62,000 nt of DNA from Apostichopus japonicus. Lineage: Eukaryota > Echinodermata > Holothuroidea > Aspidochirotida > Stichopodidae. The stretch covers positions 3,855,001-3,917,000 of the forward strand of contig NC_092568.1 of NCBI RefSeq assembly GCF_037975245.1, in the 5' to 3' direction. The notes under the pieces are model-generated. The model searched no databases. It was not told where the DNA came from and saw nothing but the letters and a program-made list of their open reading frames with translations. Position numbers and translations under genes: made by a program. Positions 25,055 to 61,096 of this stretch are shown in pieces. Every line of letters begins with the position of its first letter. Positions within the stretch are counted from its first letter, which is position 1.

Positions 25055-25491
25055 GTGAAAATTGCGACTTTTGCTTGCTGATGCAGGAAACTTGGTCAAA
25101 GTACTAGTGGGCTTTTCCTTTGGTTTTCAGTAACACACATAGAAGACATAACTTAAGTCTGTGTATTACTTTAATAGGTGAATTTGACAGAATAGTGTAA
25201 GCATTGCGGGCGAACAGACTCGGTATCTCATATTATAGGGAAATCGTTCTATATTTGCATTCATTTCATTCTTTTTTCTTTTCTTTTTGCGCCAAACATT
25301 TCTAAGGCTTCGACTATATCTTGCATTTTTTTCTACTTGTTCCCTGTTATAATCCTCTTTGTGTGACAGCCAATTTAAGATATCACTAAATGTCATCACA
25401 ACAACAGGTTGATATATTCTTAGCTTCGCTGAGACGTATAGCAAGGTACGGATAGGTTAGGCATCGTAACTATAGGGAAGTGCTACTCTAA

Positions 25492-25525
25492 CAGGGAGCT
25501 GCTATACTCTAACAGCAGCTCCCTG
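25492..25525. repeat. Small perfect hairpin
   Basis: cagggagctgct (25492-25503) and its exact complement agcagctccctg (25514-25525) with a 10-bp loop. Confidence 0.8.
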
Positions 25526-26155
25526 GTCCTTTTACATCCCATCAACTGTACCTATGTTTCCAAAAAATCAAGATATACATGGTGATATTTGGATTTAATT
25601 TCCATATACCAATTATCGCCTCTTATGGAAGGAATATACTTTTGTACGTCACTTTATTCCCAGTGCTAATAATTTAAATGTGACCCGGTTATTTTACAAT
25701 TCCACTCCCTGCTAAACAGACGGCACTAGAACTGAAAAATACAGACCACAGCCACCCCTCTCAAATAAATAGAATAAGAAAGGAAAAACAAACAATAACC
25801 AAGATGCTCAAAAGCGCTACTATCGTATAACATCCGTCCGCCAGAATTGTAGCAATATGTATGCTAGTACTCCATCAAATGTCATTTCACGTATTCCCCT
25901 GTGTTATAGGCCTGTGACGTTAGGCGAAATTGTTTCTCTTCGATCATGATGCTGAGCAAAAGAGAGAACAATTACTTGATGAATGTGGCTTCATCGTATA
26001 GTGTAGAAGGAAAATAATAAAGCCGAACAGATGCAATGAAACTAGTATTAATGCAGCATGAAGTGAAACTAGCTGAGATGCACAACCTATATATTGTTTT
26101 TTTTTTCTTGGGGGAGGGGGGGGGGGTAGGTGGTTGTACCCTAGCACCCAATTTA

Positions 26156-26607
26156 CATGGTTTGATCAGTTTGTACTGTGAATAAGAGACAACCGTTACT
26201 CAGTATAACTGAAGTGTATTACAACACCGTAACACATGTTAGATCTGTCAGCAGATGCAACTGTGGGGGAAAAAAACAGACGAATTCATTACTCAAAAGC
26301 TGTTTCAACTAATGGCTGGTTAGGAGTCTAAACAACTATCCCTATGTTTGACCAGTAAGTATATCTTGTCAAGATGTTTCAAATTGCAGATTTGAAGCGT
26401 TTAGCAGTAAAGTGTTATCCACTTTCTGATAAAATGTGGCCGAAATTATTGGCGAAACCTTTAGAGTAGTCTAGTTAGTCCAGTCAATCATAGTGTATAG
26501 GACTATGTGTTTAGTATTTTCTGTTAGTAAGTCCTTCTCAGTATCAGTTTTAACTGTTTTACTGTTACTCACAGTTACCAGTTTTAATTGATAAAACCAT
26601 GAGAATC
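26156..26607 (+). repeat. Dispersed repeat, copy 1
   Basis: About 450 bp matching 61097-61594 in the same orientation with many substitutions and small indels (shared segments gtactgtgaataagagacaa and acctttagagtagtct). No coding frame, tRNA-like head or terminal inverted repeat is visible. The family is unknown. Confidence 0.85.
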
Positions 26608-27188
26608 GGGTGGCCCTATTATAAGTCTACCTTGACCTCTTGGAGGAACGACTCTTTACCTTGTTTACATAGCACATATTAATTACAAAAACAGTACAAG
26701 GGGCAGGGGGTGGGGTTGGGAGAGAGAACGGAGTAGGTGAACAAATCCGAAAGGGGCTGGGCTGTACAGATCAGATGAGGAAGGCGGTAAAAAGAGCTTT
26801 GCAAAGATACACGATGTCCGTTTCCACGAGTACATTTCCCATCATGCCTGATTGCTTCTAGCATAGGGTATATCCTTGTCACAAAGAAGCTATAACGAAT
26901 CCTTCCAGAGTACAGAATCTTACTTTCCTGAACCCACCTTGATATAGAGGGCCGTGTACAATAACGGTAGTATGGGAGCGACTCCCGCAACATGGTTTGT
27001 TTCGAGAATGTTTAAAATACGCCACCTATTGAATGACGATTAGCACTACTCACTTATCTGCCTATTTAAGGTGTGTTTTAATATTTAACATTTAATATTT
27101 CCCGGTTGAATCACATTTTTAATGTTCAGTACGACTGTTTAATTTTCTCTACAGTAGCTTATTCTTGGGGAAAGTGAGGGATATCGCC

Positions 27189-27307
<119 letters not shown>

Positions 27308-28261
27308 CCTCTATATATGTATACTTCAGTATGTTGAGCGAGCAGTCAATACATGGCCAATGATGTTTGCTTTCGGTAAACCTGTACATGCTGGATCTCT
27401 TTGAGTTGTTGACGGATACTTTTAAAACGGATGTCTTGCTCGGTTATTTTCATTAATAACCCGATACGGCTACAAAACATCATCTATACCATTAACGATG
27501 TAATTCGTTTACTTGATTTAGTACTTTGTTTCAATAAGGACATGTTAATACCCTTCTTCTCTACTAATTAATTGGCCTAATCAATGTGCAATTAGTTTCA
27601 CTGTGCAAAACACGAAGCCCAGGCTGAGGTCTTAATGCTCTGTAAGGTTTGAATATATATAGGTTCAACGTTCGCGATGAAAATAGATGGACATTGATAT
27701 GAACAAGGGCGAGCTCGAGGAATCACTCCGTTAAATCATAAATCATAATGAAGAACAGCTTTCATGTTATTGGATTGCACCTATGGCGACGCGTTTTTGG
27801 CTTGTGTCTGCAATTGAAATATTTCGATTAGAGTGTCACTTCCAAAAAGTATTCCCTCTAAATTTGAGCTTCGGTGGGGAATATATTAAAATGTCAATCT
27901 TTTTACCTTGGTATATAGAATTGGACTAAGGTAACTTTTGCAGTATAATTAGTAACCAGGGGCTTTATATGTTACTACCAGATTCCTTTGAACTCGAGCA
28001 ATTAACACTAATATAGAGTATATCGGAATTGGCTCATGTTGTTGGTAAAGGACAAATGAAGATGGGTTTTTTTTTTGTCTACTTCTTTCCTTTACTATAC
28101 ATTTTCAAGTATAAAAGCTTTACAATTACCTTGTAATACATCAGGTGTCAGGTTTGAATGTCACCATGGGACTGAACTTGGGAAAACCAGGGACGTATCC
28201 ATTGAGTGATCAATAATGTATGTGTTTCCATGTTTTTGACATCTCTTGCCTAAGGAATGAA

Positions 28262-28920
28262 TGTGAAACAAATAATTGATTGATTGATTGATTGATTTAT
28301 TTGTTTTATCACGTGAATATATACAATGTGATAGGAAGTCCTCTAAAAAACCTTCAGATGGTTTAACAAAGTAGAGGACTCCCTGTAAAGAAAAGGAAAA
28401 GGTAAACTAGATATATAAGAAAAAATGAACATGTTCAATTAATAAGATGCAATAATTTTTTGAATAAAGTTTCTTCTGAATGATTTTGCTGAAGGTTTAT
28501 TTGTAATATTGTCTGATAGAGAATTCCATGTTTTGATTGTACGTGCCCTTAGTGATAACATCCCTATTGTAGAATTATACCTGTTATAATGTGCATTGCC
28601 TGAAAATCTGGTATTGTAATGATGAATATCACTGTTACATATTAAGTAGTCATTAAAAGCATTTGGTAACAGTCCATTCCATACCTTATAAGCAAATGTA
28701 GCGAGGTTAACCCTAATAATGTCATCAGTTAGAGCGCTTAAAAAGAGGATTTGTGTGGTCCCGTGGTTTGGCATGTGTCATATGGCGGACTGCTCTCTTC
28801 TGTGTAATACAAATGGGATTCAGATTGGTATATCTAGTACCAGACCATATGTTACAACAATACGTAATATGTGGCTGGACTAATGTCTGATAGAGAATCT
28901 TTAACATGGGGAACATAATG
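28262..28920 (-). mobile_element. 5'-truncated LINE (non-LTR retrotransposon) 3' end
   Basis: Minus-strand frames 28916-28725 and 28774-28439 overlap and together read as the C-terminal end of a non-LTR reverse transcriptase ORF. The first has LYQTLVQPHITYCCNIWSG and LNPICITQKRAVRHM, the second has FAYKVWNGLLPNAFNDY and HHYNTRFSG. These blocks are typical of the region after the catalytic domain in CR1/L2/Jockey-like elements. One frameshift near 28730-28770 separates the halves. The catalytic (Y/F)xDD part is absent, so this is a 5'-truncated dead insertion. On the minus strand the 3' UTR ends in an (AATC)n tail at 28273-28298, as in many CR1/L2-type elements. Confidence 0.8.
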
Positions 28921-28929
28921 AAATATAAC

Positions 28930-31900
28930 TAGATATGCGCATCTAGTAGCGATACTTTTCTTGTATTGCTTATTAATATTAAAAATGCTTTGGTTGGAGT
29001 ATCTTAATTGCTATGCTTGTGATGCCTTTGGATGTAGGGTGGGGGTGGGGGGGGGGTGAGGGAATGCGTGAATGGAACATGTGTTTGCAAAGTCATTTTG
29101 GTCATATTCTTGACTAATCTTCTATACGAGTGAGACATCTGCTCTATAGACGAGACAAACCAGAATGAAATTAAACGGTGCTTTTAGAAATTACAAAGCA
29201 GCATATAGTATGATTGTTAAAATTTACTCTGATTAAAAATTTATAAGTCAAACTTTCAGAGTAATAATGTGTCATGGTCCCACCAAATAGACCTTACAGT
29301 GCGATGTCATTTATATGCATTTATATATAATACATCACTTTTTAATTTATTAATCGTTTTGAATATGCTAATTACTTGCAGTAAATCTGTAATTTGACAA
29401 TTGAGTGACATAATTTAGTTAGGTGGCACACATTCTTCTTTTGACCTGTTCTAGAAACTTTGCCATTAGATAGGCTTTGTGTCTCGAATTTAAAATGTAT
29501 TTTGAATTCTTTTTATGTTGAATTTAAAAACACAACAACAAAGGTCACAATACTTCTATAAGTTTAAACCGTATTTCTCCTTGACAGAATGCTAAAGAGT
29601 TGAGGACTAGATGTTATGTAGAAACCATAAATTAGGTATCCTTCGCATAGGGTTCTTTATCACTTATACTTAATGATATGTGCTATATACTAGGTAGTCC
29701 AGTCGCTTCCATTGATACGCTGTAGATAATTCGAGAGTATATTATCAAAAACTTGAGGGTGCATGGATTTGAAACGTAGACCCTGTCCTGCCTGCCTGCA
29801 GCACTGATAAGAGAAAGTAATTTGGTCTAATATGAGGTATAAAAATGAAAATTGTTAGGAAAGTCATGTAATAAACAGCATTTTTAATAGAATTTGAAGA
29901 TAAGTATAGTTCCATGTCGCAATGTCATTTATTGTACAAGCTTAGGAAATTATTACCTGTTAAAGGTTTATTCAATAAAATTTTCTATATTTTGAATCAA
30001 TATTCTTTCATCTGATTCAACACAATTATGAGAGTGAGGTGTCTGAGCCAAACTAAAGATCATACATAACTCTGCTTAGAAAGAGTAAATACATTTTACA
30101 AATAATTTCAAACGAAACTTAGATGGAGGCAAAGTTGATATTTAAAGCATCTTTTCATTTCCTCCTCCGATGCACCTCATTTTCAAGTAAAATTTGTTAC
30201 CTCTCATTTTCGACCAAACTTCAAATGCGTCATATAATTCCCACTTATCAGACTTCATACGTTATCTCGTTTTCTTTTTCAACCGCCTGCTCCTCCCCCT
30301 GGGTGTTGCATATTTACTTGATCCCAGACAGTAACGTAGATAACATCTCTGTCATTATTTAGTAATCTGTTGTGATTTGAAACATAACAGTTTCGATTGT
30401 ATCAAATAATTGACGTTTTGTAACTATAACATAGCCTGCGCTGAAAAAGACTTGTGTCTAATGTCAAATATGCCTGTGAGCTAAAGATAGTTTGATAATT
30501 CAATGTGACTGCGTTCCCATGGCGACTGTTACGAGGTGGTTAAATTTAAAACCATTAAGTCAGTCTCTTTTACCTTCCTATTATGCAAAGATCAGCAACA
30601 ATATCGTCTTTATTCAAGCACGTACGACATGATTGAAAAAAACAACAAACAAATTATTCATTGGTTTTAAAGGCAACCTGTACAGCCTAAAGCGTTTGAT
30701 ATAAATTAAAGTGGTATATAAAATAAAAACGTTCATTCTATCACAATCACTAACATTTTCATTTTCGTCATGTAGGTTATTCTAGTTTTGTCTGTCAAGT
30801 TTTCACAATACAAAACACATAATTTTGTGTCCATAAGGTGTTGAAAAAGAAATTGCATATTCATCAGTCATTATAACACTTCTTGGTTGATCTCGTGTAC
30901 AGGTATATTATATAGTAAAAATACTTGTGATTGTTTTGCTTGCTTTTGATCTAGAAAGTAGAAAACGTCGCAGCCCTTCTTCTAGTTGTTGTTAATGTTG
31001 CTGTTTTTATCCCCCACGCTACCCTACCCTACCCCCCCCCAACCCCACCCCAACCCCACTCCCTTATGAACATGATGACCTTACGTAATATTTTCACAGA
31101 TCACATTATTTAAACTTTACGATTTGTCTATATACCCTGATATAATTGCATTGTAACCTTGTAATTTCTTGAAAATTCCGTTAGATCAGTTCCACTGTAA
31201 GGCAAAATTTCATTATGCATATTTCAACAGAGCGAACAGTCACTGGGGAAACAGTTACTTAAGATTTCTCGATCGGTTGTAGCCTGCGTTGAGTGTTTGA
31301 TTTATTGTAGCTCAGACTTGCTTACTTCAAGAGAGCTTTATTGTATCGTATAATAACGTTATAAGCGGTTTCAGAATGAATACGGTTAATTTTTTGTGAT
31401 CAGAGTTGTTAACTTCAAGAGAGCTTTATTGTTTAGTATAACATCGTTATAAGCGATTTCAGAATGATTATAAAGTGACGTTTCATATGCGTATTTTTCT
31501 AATACGATTTGTGGTTTCATGGAGAAAGTGGTTTTGTTGTTATGTAAAGGATATTACACGAAACAAACAAATACTGCAAAGAAGCAGTTGTGCGAAATTA
31601 TATGCTTATATGCTTTGAATCGGCGGAGCGATAGTGTTATACGTGCTATGGAGTTGATGCAAGTGTCAGATATTATCAGTCACAGGTGTTTAGCAAATGC
31701 TATTACGTAAGCGTTCGCTATACTTTTTGTAAGAATTATTCAGGTGTAGTGACGTTTTGCAAATTGAAAATATCCATGGCAACGCATCTTCCAAGATCGG
31801 TAAAAACTTTGCCTTTAATTGTTTTACAGCGTCACGACTTGCATGCACATATAGTAATTATACTTATTTTCGTGTGAGCATTTGTGTTGTAACAGACACA

Positions 31901-32490
31901 ACAAACTATAGTCAGGACGTAAAGTCGGTTATTGCATTTTTCTTTTCTTTTCAAGATTAACACCGTTGATATTGCATCCATTTTTAATCAATTACACGTA
32001 TTTGTAATCTAAACTATATGTGATCAAAATGTCAAATTATATTCTCTACTCTATATAGGCCTACACATAGAACTAACCAACTAGCCTACACTACGACTGA
32101 TGTTCTCTTAATCATTGGTTTATCAGCAACAAAAAGGGTCAGGTCAGGTCAAGCCAATCGCTTTGAATGTTTCTATATGTAGCTCAATATATTAAACAAA
32201 CAAAAATGGTCATTTTCTTGATAGGCCTAAATGATTTAAAATTTGGATGTGGTTTTGATTCACAAATGCCTTTTACCATCGTAGACATCGAGTTATGAGC
32301 AGCAACCCCACCCCCCACCACCATACACCCGCACACACACGGAACGGTAGGGACACATATAAATAGTTGTTCTATATAATTATATAAATCACGAAATAAA
32401 TGTGTTTTTTTATAGATATGTCTATGTTTTCTTCGAATGATTAATTTTGTTTAATTAAACCCACTTTCACATCTCACATATTTTATATTT
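28930..32490. other. Non-coding DNA upstream of the opsin gene
   Basis: No gene recognised. Probably holds the opsin promoter and untranslated first exon(s), which I cannot place. A G-rich tract lies near 29038-29056 and a C-rich tract near 31020-31060. Confidence 0.35.
31325..31466. repeat. Tandem duplication, period about 86 bp
   Basis: acttcaagagagctttattg at 31325 recurs at 31411. The 56-bp matching units both end in gcggtttcagaatga or gcgatttcagaatga. Confidence 0.85.
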
Positions 32491-32504
32491 TTGCTTTTAT
32501 TTTT

Positions 32505-32528
32505 TTTTTTCACTTTTCCAATTTGTAG
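32505..32528 (+). other. Probable splice acceptor of a 5' UTR intron
   Basis: A long T-rich tract (from about 32491) followed by TAG ends at 32528, 23 bp before the opsin start codon. It suggests that the first coding exon begins at 32529 and that an untranslated exon lies upstream. The ATG context (tgccATGg) is good. Confidence 0.5.
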
Positions 32529-32551
32529 GTTTTTCTCAGTCTCGTACTGCC

Positions 32552-54266
<21,715 letters not shown>

Positions 54267-54900
54267 CCAAAGAGTTTATGACGTAAGCAAGATGTAAAGT
54301 AGATGGATCAGGTGAATACACAGATAATGCTCGCAAAAAGAAAGGTTCAAGCGTGAATTGTTTTGAAATACGTACTATCGTCAAATGTGACTATAGAAAT
54401 TGTGTGACTCAAGCATTTAGATCAATGAAGTGTTGAATTAATATATTTAATGGAATATTGCAATTATATTATGTCGACTGGGATTCATCCATATATACTA
54501 AATATATGGTTGAACTCTGTACAGAGGCCACTGGTAATAATGACAATGGTCACAACTTAAAATTCTGACATTGTCTCCTGAATATTTAGAAAATATAGGG
54601 TTTGATATTGCCATTAAGGAATGACACTGACTGCCTGTCAATACTCAATCAATGAAATACGTATACTATCGTCAAATGTGACTATAGAAATTGTGTGACC
54701 TCAAGTGTACAGAGGTCACTGGTAATAATGACAATAGTCACAACTTAGACTTCTGACATTGTCTCCTGAATATGTTTGACGATTTATTAAAGCACCCAAT
54801 TCGGGTTTTCTTATTAGTTCTTTGCTGAGGACTACCAGTTGGCAAGGGGACGGAGACTAGAGTCGGTTTGATATTGACATTAAGGAATTGAAGTTGAGAA
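54267..54900 (+). other. Opsin 3' UTR and flank with internal duplication
   Basis: The segment gtcaaatgtgactatagaaa near 54381 recurs near 54671, and gtcactggtaataatgacaa near 54715 matches 54528. A possible polyadenylation signal ATTAAA lies at 54786-54791; the true transcript end is unknown. Confidence 0.5.
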
Positions 54901-54969
54901 TAGTTGGGACTAGTGGAACACTAGTAGTTGTTACTCGAGTTTCACGCCTTGAGCGATCATCAGACAACT
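54901..54969. repeat. Single arm of the 35.4 kb palindrome family
   Basis: Contains gactagtggaacactagtag and the gagtttcacg...gcgatcatcagacaact core. AT-rich tatata sequence follows at once. Confidence 0.8.
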
Positions 54970-54979
54970 ATATATTAAT

Positions 54980-57900
54980 ATATAAGACTTAATGTATATC
55001 TCGCGATTTTATGGACACATGTCTCCTAGACCCGCTCCGTCCTCTCAGGCTAAGGCCAATGTAATGAGGACTACTTCAAAGTATTTTACTTTCTTTTCCT
55101 CTTACGCAAGCGCGAGTCGCTATTTCATGATATTACGCAGACGGATATTCCCGCGATACCTCAGCCTCCATAAATGATCATCCTGATTACGACAGATAAA
55201 GAGAAGATTGTTGATGTTGATAGTACTATGATACATATCCATGACATCCAAACAGGTTTCACAAGATTCTTAGAGGGGAAAATAATGGCAAACGAAAATT
55301 CCATTTGAAACCAACGCTGGAGTTTAACGATAATAAAACTGCGTAGGGTACGTAAGTTGATTTATATTTTTGACATTTGGACGCCTTAGATGTGTATCGA
55401 TGAATGATTATGACACTTGTTGTTTACTCCGCAAATGGGCTTTGGTTATACAAGACTATCTGACAAACATTGTCCACGGCAAAATCCTGGCTTTTTTAGC
55501 ACCAAACTTGGTAATGCATCAAATCTATGGGGGAAAATATAGAGAAAGTAATATATGTCGAAATGCTATAAAAGAAAGCTAGCTCTGGTTGATCTGTGAT
55601 GTCATGTGACTTTCTCTAGGTTCTTAGGCCTATATACGAAAGAACATCATAATCAACATATCTCCAAATGAAACGAGATAACAGAAATCTGTTAAAGGCA
55701 ATTCCCAGTTATATCTCATAAGCATTCATCGCTATCATGAAGTTATCACTGTAGTTGCGTTTCTCGTCTCTGTAACTCTAAGTATTGTGATCAAGACATG
55801 ACGCCTGTCATCCAGTATAATTGTCTAAATATAACAGGACTTCTATATATTAAAAAATATTTGTGTGTCTGAGTAGCAATTTGAACAAAACCAGTCCAGT
55901 TATTACTCAAAATAAGATTGTTACCTGACGCTATGCATCATCCTTCTTTTGCCACTACACTAAATGAGGTTCAAAAGGGGAAGTATAAGTGAATCTGGAC
56001 CAATCCTCAACAGTTTTTGTCCCCGGACACTTTTTTTTTTTGTCGTATTAAGCATTTATCAGTTGGAGATCTGACCTCCCGAATCGACCTCATTACGTAA
56101 CTTTCAAGAAACACAGCGCAAATCGAAAGTATCAAAACACGTCACCGCGAAATAATAAGCCGAGTACTATACCGTTCAGGAGAACTGCTGGAAAGCTGCG
56201 TGTTGCACGCTCATTATATATGCTGCCGAGAACTTTCATTTATAGATGTAGTGTTGCCTGAAACATATCTCGACAATTGTTCGGAAGTTTTCGTTGAAAG
56301 TTCGTATCATCAGTCGCCTTTGAGCGTATTTTTGGAACTGTAGGCTATATCACATGCAAATAGGAAAATTGACAATTTCAAAACTCGACTTTCATTTCAT
56401 TATTTTTCCCGCCATCTAATTGGGACATATTTTTTTTACGAGGGTACAAATTAAAATGGTATGAGCACTGGGAAATTGTCATTAAACTATACTTGCAATA
56501 TTATTTCCCATCATTGTTATTTCCTATCACGTTTTGAAACGTTACGGTATTTCTTTTACAATTCCAATCATTCGCTGTGATATTGATACCACAGAATAAT
56601 TGTCTTCAAATATTGCTTGATGGAGGCGCTAGAACGCTGGGAAACTATTCCTCTTTCAATATCCTCTTTGTTTCCAATGATTGTCTTACTGTAGGTTGCC
56701 AGTAGGGTAAAACCTTCATGGCTTAACCGAACGTTGCATGAAGAATCAAGGAACGCCGAAAGGCTCAGTGAAATGTAAAATGAATTTGGCAAGGTTGCTA
56801 TCAGAAGTAATCTAATAAATGTGTTATAGTTAAAGGTTTGTTCCGTAACGTATCGCATCTTTGCATGATCCAGGCCCGAGGAAAGCGACTCTTTTAATAA
56901 GTCGTGCTGCTATGGTTTTCAATCAAACTCTGCAAACATATACGCTCATCAAACTTGAGATTACTTAACGAGAGAGACATAAACCCAGACACCAGCAAAG
57001 CCTCAGTTATAAATCAGGGAGATGCACAAAATGATAAACTCAGAGTTAATAAAAGCATACAAAATATTGTTCTCGTTAGCGGATAATTATATTGGAAAAT
57101 AGTGTCGTCATAAAGTGAAATGATTTACTATCTCAAAATTCGGAAATTCGTGTTTGCGACGAGTTAGGTCTGCCTGCAATATATCTGCATATGTCTATAA
57201 GGCAGAGAATTTAATATAAACTTGAAAGGGATTCGTTTGCTGTAATAGAACTTCTACAAATACCTGAGGAAACTCCCTTTGGGAAATAACATGGTTTCAA
57301 AGTTATATCTGTGTCATATTTTGGTACTTTGTTTTATCTGTTCAAAATGCAACATCGCCATTCGATGACGTGCTAAAGTTTAATATTTAAGATTAAGTAG
57401 TTTGCAAATCCATTTAAAATTCAAACATAATGTTTCCAAATGATGTCATGTTTAGACTTGCTCGAGTCTTAACTCTGTGTGGTATGTCCCAAATGGAATA
57501 ACATATCTCTTTACGTTTATCATATACATATTTATCAAAATAAATATATCATGCATATCACATTATATGCTATCTAATACTTAATTGCCATAATAATTCA
57601 GTATCTTTTGTTTTCTTGTTTGTATTTTTTGCTCTAGTAGCCTATATGTATAGATTTCTTCTTGATATTAAAAACATGAGTATTTAAAGTTGAGTATTTG
57701 AAAATTGTCACAGAATGAATTATTATTGTTGATTTGATTTCAATTCAAACATAGCGGTTATCTTTCCCTCGGTAGATTATTTCAATTTTTATTTGTATAT
57801 ATAATAGGCCTACATTATGAAAATGATTTTTTTTTAATTTATTTATTTAACTATTTATTTATTTTGTGTGACGCGTGTATGTTGTGTTTACTTCATGTTT

Positions 57901-60900
57901 TTTATTCTCCTATCCTTCCTAATTTTTCCTGGTGCATATTTCTTTATCTCCAGCTCAATTTCTTCCCTTTTATTGAAACATTCTTCAACACATTCCATTT
58001 CGTATTTCTTTCAAGTATACCTTCCAAGTTTCATTTCCAATTAGTTTACTTTTAATGTTCAAATATCACATTTCATTGACGTTTCATACATTTAAGCCTT
58101 TGAGTAATGGCGAAACTGAAATTAAAATATTACGTTATAGTGAAATGATCAAATGATCCATAGCGTTTATCCCGGACGTAGATAGTTGGTCACCCTTACC
58201 GAAAGTGTGTCTTCCGAAGTGAGGTTTGACGATTAGCGGGTTGCTATAGATAAAGAAGATTATAGCCCTTCTTATTTATGATTACTATCTTTATGATAAT
58301 TACAAGTATGGATCCACCAACTCATTTACTCACGGTCTTCTGTCATTACGTACCGTTAAATACGGTGTCAAGAATAACACGGTGTCAATGATAACAAGGT
58401 GCCAATAATAATACGGTGTCAAATGCGGTGTTAAGAATATAACAAACTGAAGTATAATAGTTGATTTGAATTGACAAATTACATCAACTTAACAAGCAAG
58501 ATGCTTAACCATTTTTAGTTCAGATACTTCTCATTTATATAAATGATTGCGTGTGTATGAGTGGTGATTCTGTTTGCTGAGTACGTTTAGGTTTTGTAAA
58601 TAAGATTGATTCCGCTAAGAGGTTATCAAGACAATTAAGGTGTACATATATATGATATTAACTAACACTTGTATATAGTTTACACACACATTCCTATATA
58701 TTCGCATTAATCTCGTGAAAAAGTTACATCACAGCATACACATGTCTTTTAATCATCACAGTTCCTGCTACGTTTGCGTAACGAGCGAATAGCGGTATCA
58801 AGTCTTCAAAATATTGTCAGGTTAAATAATCGTGCCAAAATATGACAATAACTTTTGTTGTTAAAATGGAAGAAAACTGCTAAATAATCAATACAAGGAA
58901 TTTTCATAATATCCATTTGCCTTCGATTTTTATAAACTTTTTTGAAGAAAAAGGGTAGTATTAGTTTGTATGGAGTAGTCTCCCCATAGTCAAGGAATAA
59001 AAACAACATATTTGCGTAAAGATACATGTGGCCTCGTTTATCCCCAGGCACCGTATTCACTAGCCATCGATCTATAACTTTCAGACGATGTCATCTTTTA
59101 CTTGTCGATAAAATGGTTCTAGTCGATCTCTTCTCCTTCGGGCCACATGACGGGACACAGTCAAACAAGATCGGCTAAGTATTCAGCTAAAATCAGGCAG
59201 AAAATGTTATCTTTTTAAAAATTCCTGAACCACGGTAAACTGTTTATTTGGTAATGTAGAATACTTGATACAAGAATATGGAGTTCATGGTTGTTACGTG
59301 TTCATTATATAGACTTAAGTAAACTTGTTTCTTGCTTGAAGTAACGAATAACCAAGAAACCAAGAAAATACGAGTGAAAATCTCATGATCGAAATAAAGA
59401 GTCAATACTTAAAATAACATCATGATAGATATTGCTAATTCAAACGATTGGAGTAAAGTATTAATTATGGAATTAGTGACATAGTTATACAGATATAAAG
59501 TCCACGGTAGATAATAAAAAAGGGTTTATATTGAAGGTAACAAGAGTATAGATAGAATGAACACTTCATAATGGAAATGAATGGAATGGAATTAAAGAAT
59601 TTGCGTTCATTATAAGTAGTATCACGCGAATAATGTGAGAACAATAAATTAATTATTAGCTTTCTAGTAGTGATAAAATCATGATACAATAGAAACGGGG
59701 TCATGCTGGCCGTAACCAATAATGACAAAAGGAAAAGGATTAAAGTATAACGAGTTTATGACAGAAGAGAAAAACAATCATTAATATTGAAAAGGACATT
59801 ACTTATCTCTCAAAATTCGACGCCGGACGGGGGAAATGTAACTTGATTGTATTTTATGGTGCTTATATGAGTGATGACATCACAATAACAAATTAGGGTG
59901 ATATATTGGACATGCGGGAATGATATCTTGCTAAGACGAAGCGAATGTTTGTCATGTATGTATAAATATTATGTATAGTGTATTTCCTTAACATATGAAT
60001 GTATAGGTCTACTTATTGATCGCATGACGCATTTTATGCCACAGTTTGACAAAGGTGTGTGTACTTTTATCACTATTCTTGTTGTTGGTTGCGTAAATTT
60101 ATAGGAAATGGAAGAGAGAGAGAAGGGGTGAGGCGGGGGGGGGGGTGGGGTGGGAGGAGGAAGTAACAGGGGAGAGTGTATATAAAGGTCGCCGGTATAT
60201 ATTGCACAAATTTCCTGAAGATCTTTACACACGTTTAAATGAATGTACTATATATATATCACATGACTCGAAGAATATGTTATAATTACATATATATCTC
60301 ACTATTGGTCACAAAACATGATTAAGATGAAAGAACCATCTTCCGTATGCTATATTTTTTATTGTATTTGTATTTTACATTGACTGTTGTTACTATGGCA
60401 CGTCGTTGCCTACTCGACTTTCTTTTGCTTGTTTGTTGCTTCGAAGTCTTCCTCTTCTAAAATGATGAAAGCAGAAGAACAACACATGCACATATTGAAG
60501 TGATCACACATCATGTTGCTTATCCCAATATGATTGGGAGGATATGTGTAATCCCAACAAGTCCAATTTGATGCATTTGTTGGGATTACACATATCTGTG
60601 TGATTCGGTTGCCAATAAGTCTTCACAACCAATTATTTCCTGGAACATTTGACAAGATACAGCCTTCGTCGAATACCTATAACGAGAGTGCGGTAAAATA
60701 TCTGAAAGCCGCATTTTGAGTTGAAGTTGAAAAATATTTTAATGCTAATCCATAGTAAATTACGATTACAAAGTTACTTATTAGTTTGCTTAGTCAAGTT
60801 TCATTAAATTGTTGTGAATTTGCTTCTACGTGTATGTTATACTACTATGAAAAGTGTCCAGCAGACGATATGTTAAGGGTCGGATCAAATCGATTAATTA

Positions 60901-61090
60901 CTCCCTCAATTACATTAATTTGGCAACAAAAAATCTTGAAGGATGTCTTAGTTATTTACAAGGTCCAATTATAAGTATTAGCATTGGTTACAAGTTAATA
61001 TAACTCAGGAAGGATATATCGGAAGAAATATTATGAACAGACTCCGTTCAATACTACTGAAAAGTAACGTTCAAGTAGGCTTATATCACC
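54980..61090. other. Non-coding DNA
   Basis: No gene supported. The open frames 55370-55582, 56568-56858, 58806-59060 and 59465-59728 lack motifs. A GA/G-rich tract at 60111-60170 gives a spurious minus-strand proline-rich frame. Confidence 0.4.
60541..60596. repeat. Perfect 20-bp hairpin, 16-bp loop
   Basis: gatatgtgtaatcccaacaa (60541-60560) and its exact complement at 60577-60596. Confidence 0.95.
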
Positions 61091-61096
61091 AATGTT

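Larger units (their letters stand above)
20570..26155. other. Non-coding DNA
   Basis: No gene supported. Short (TA)n run at 22250-22266; homopolymer C/G tracts at 24763-24772, 24980-24993 and 25016-25025. The open frames 22062-22364 (+) and 23734-24018 (-) lack motifs or splice context. Confidence 0.4.

Noticed and set aside
28266-28300. CRISPR-like or array-like short repeats
   Set aside because: Simple (TGAT)n tail of the LINE; there are no spaced repeats anywhere in the window.
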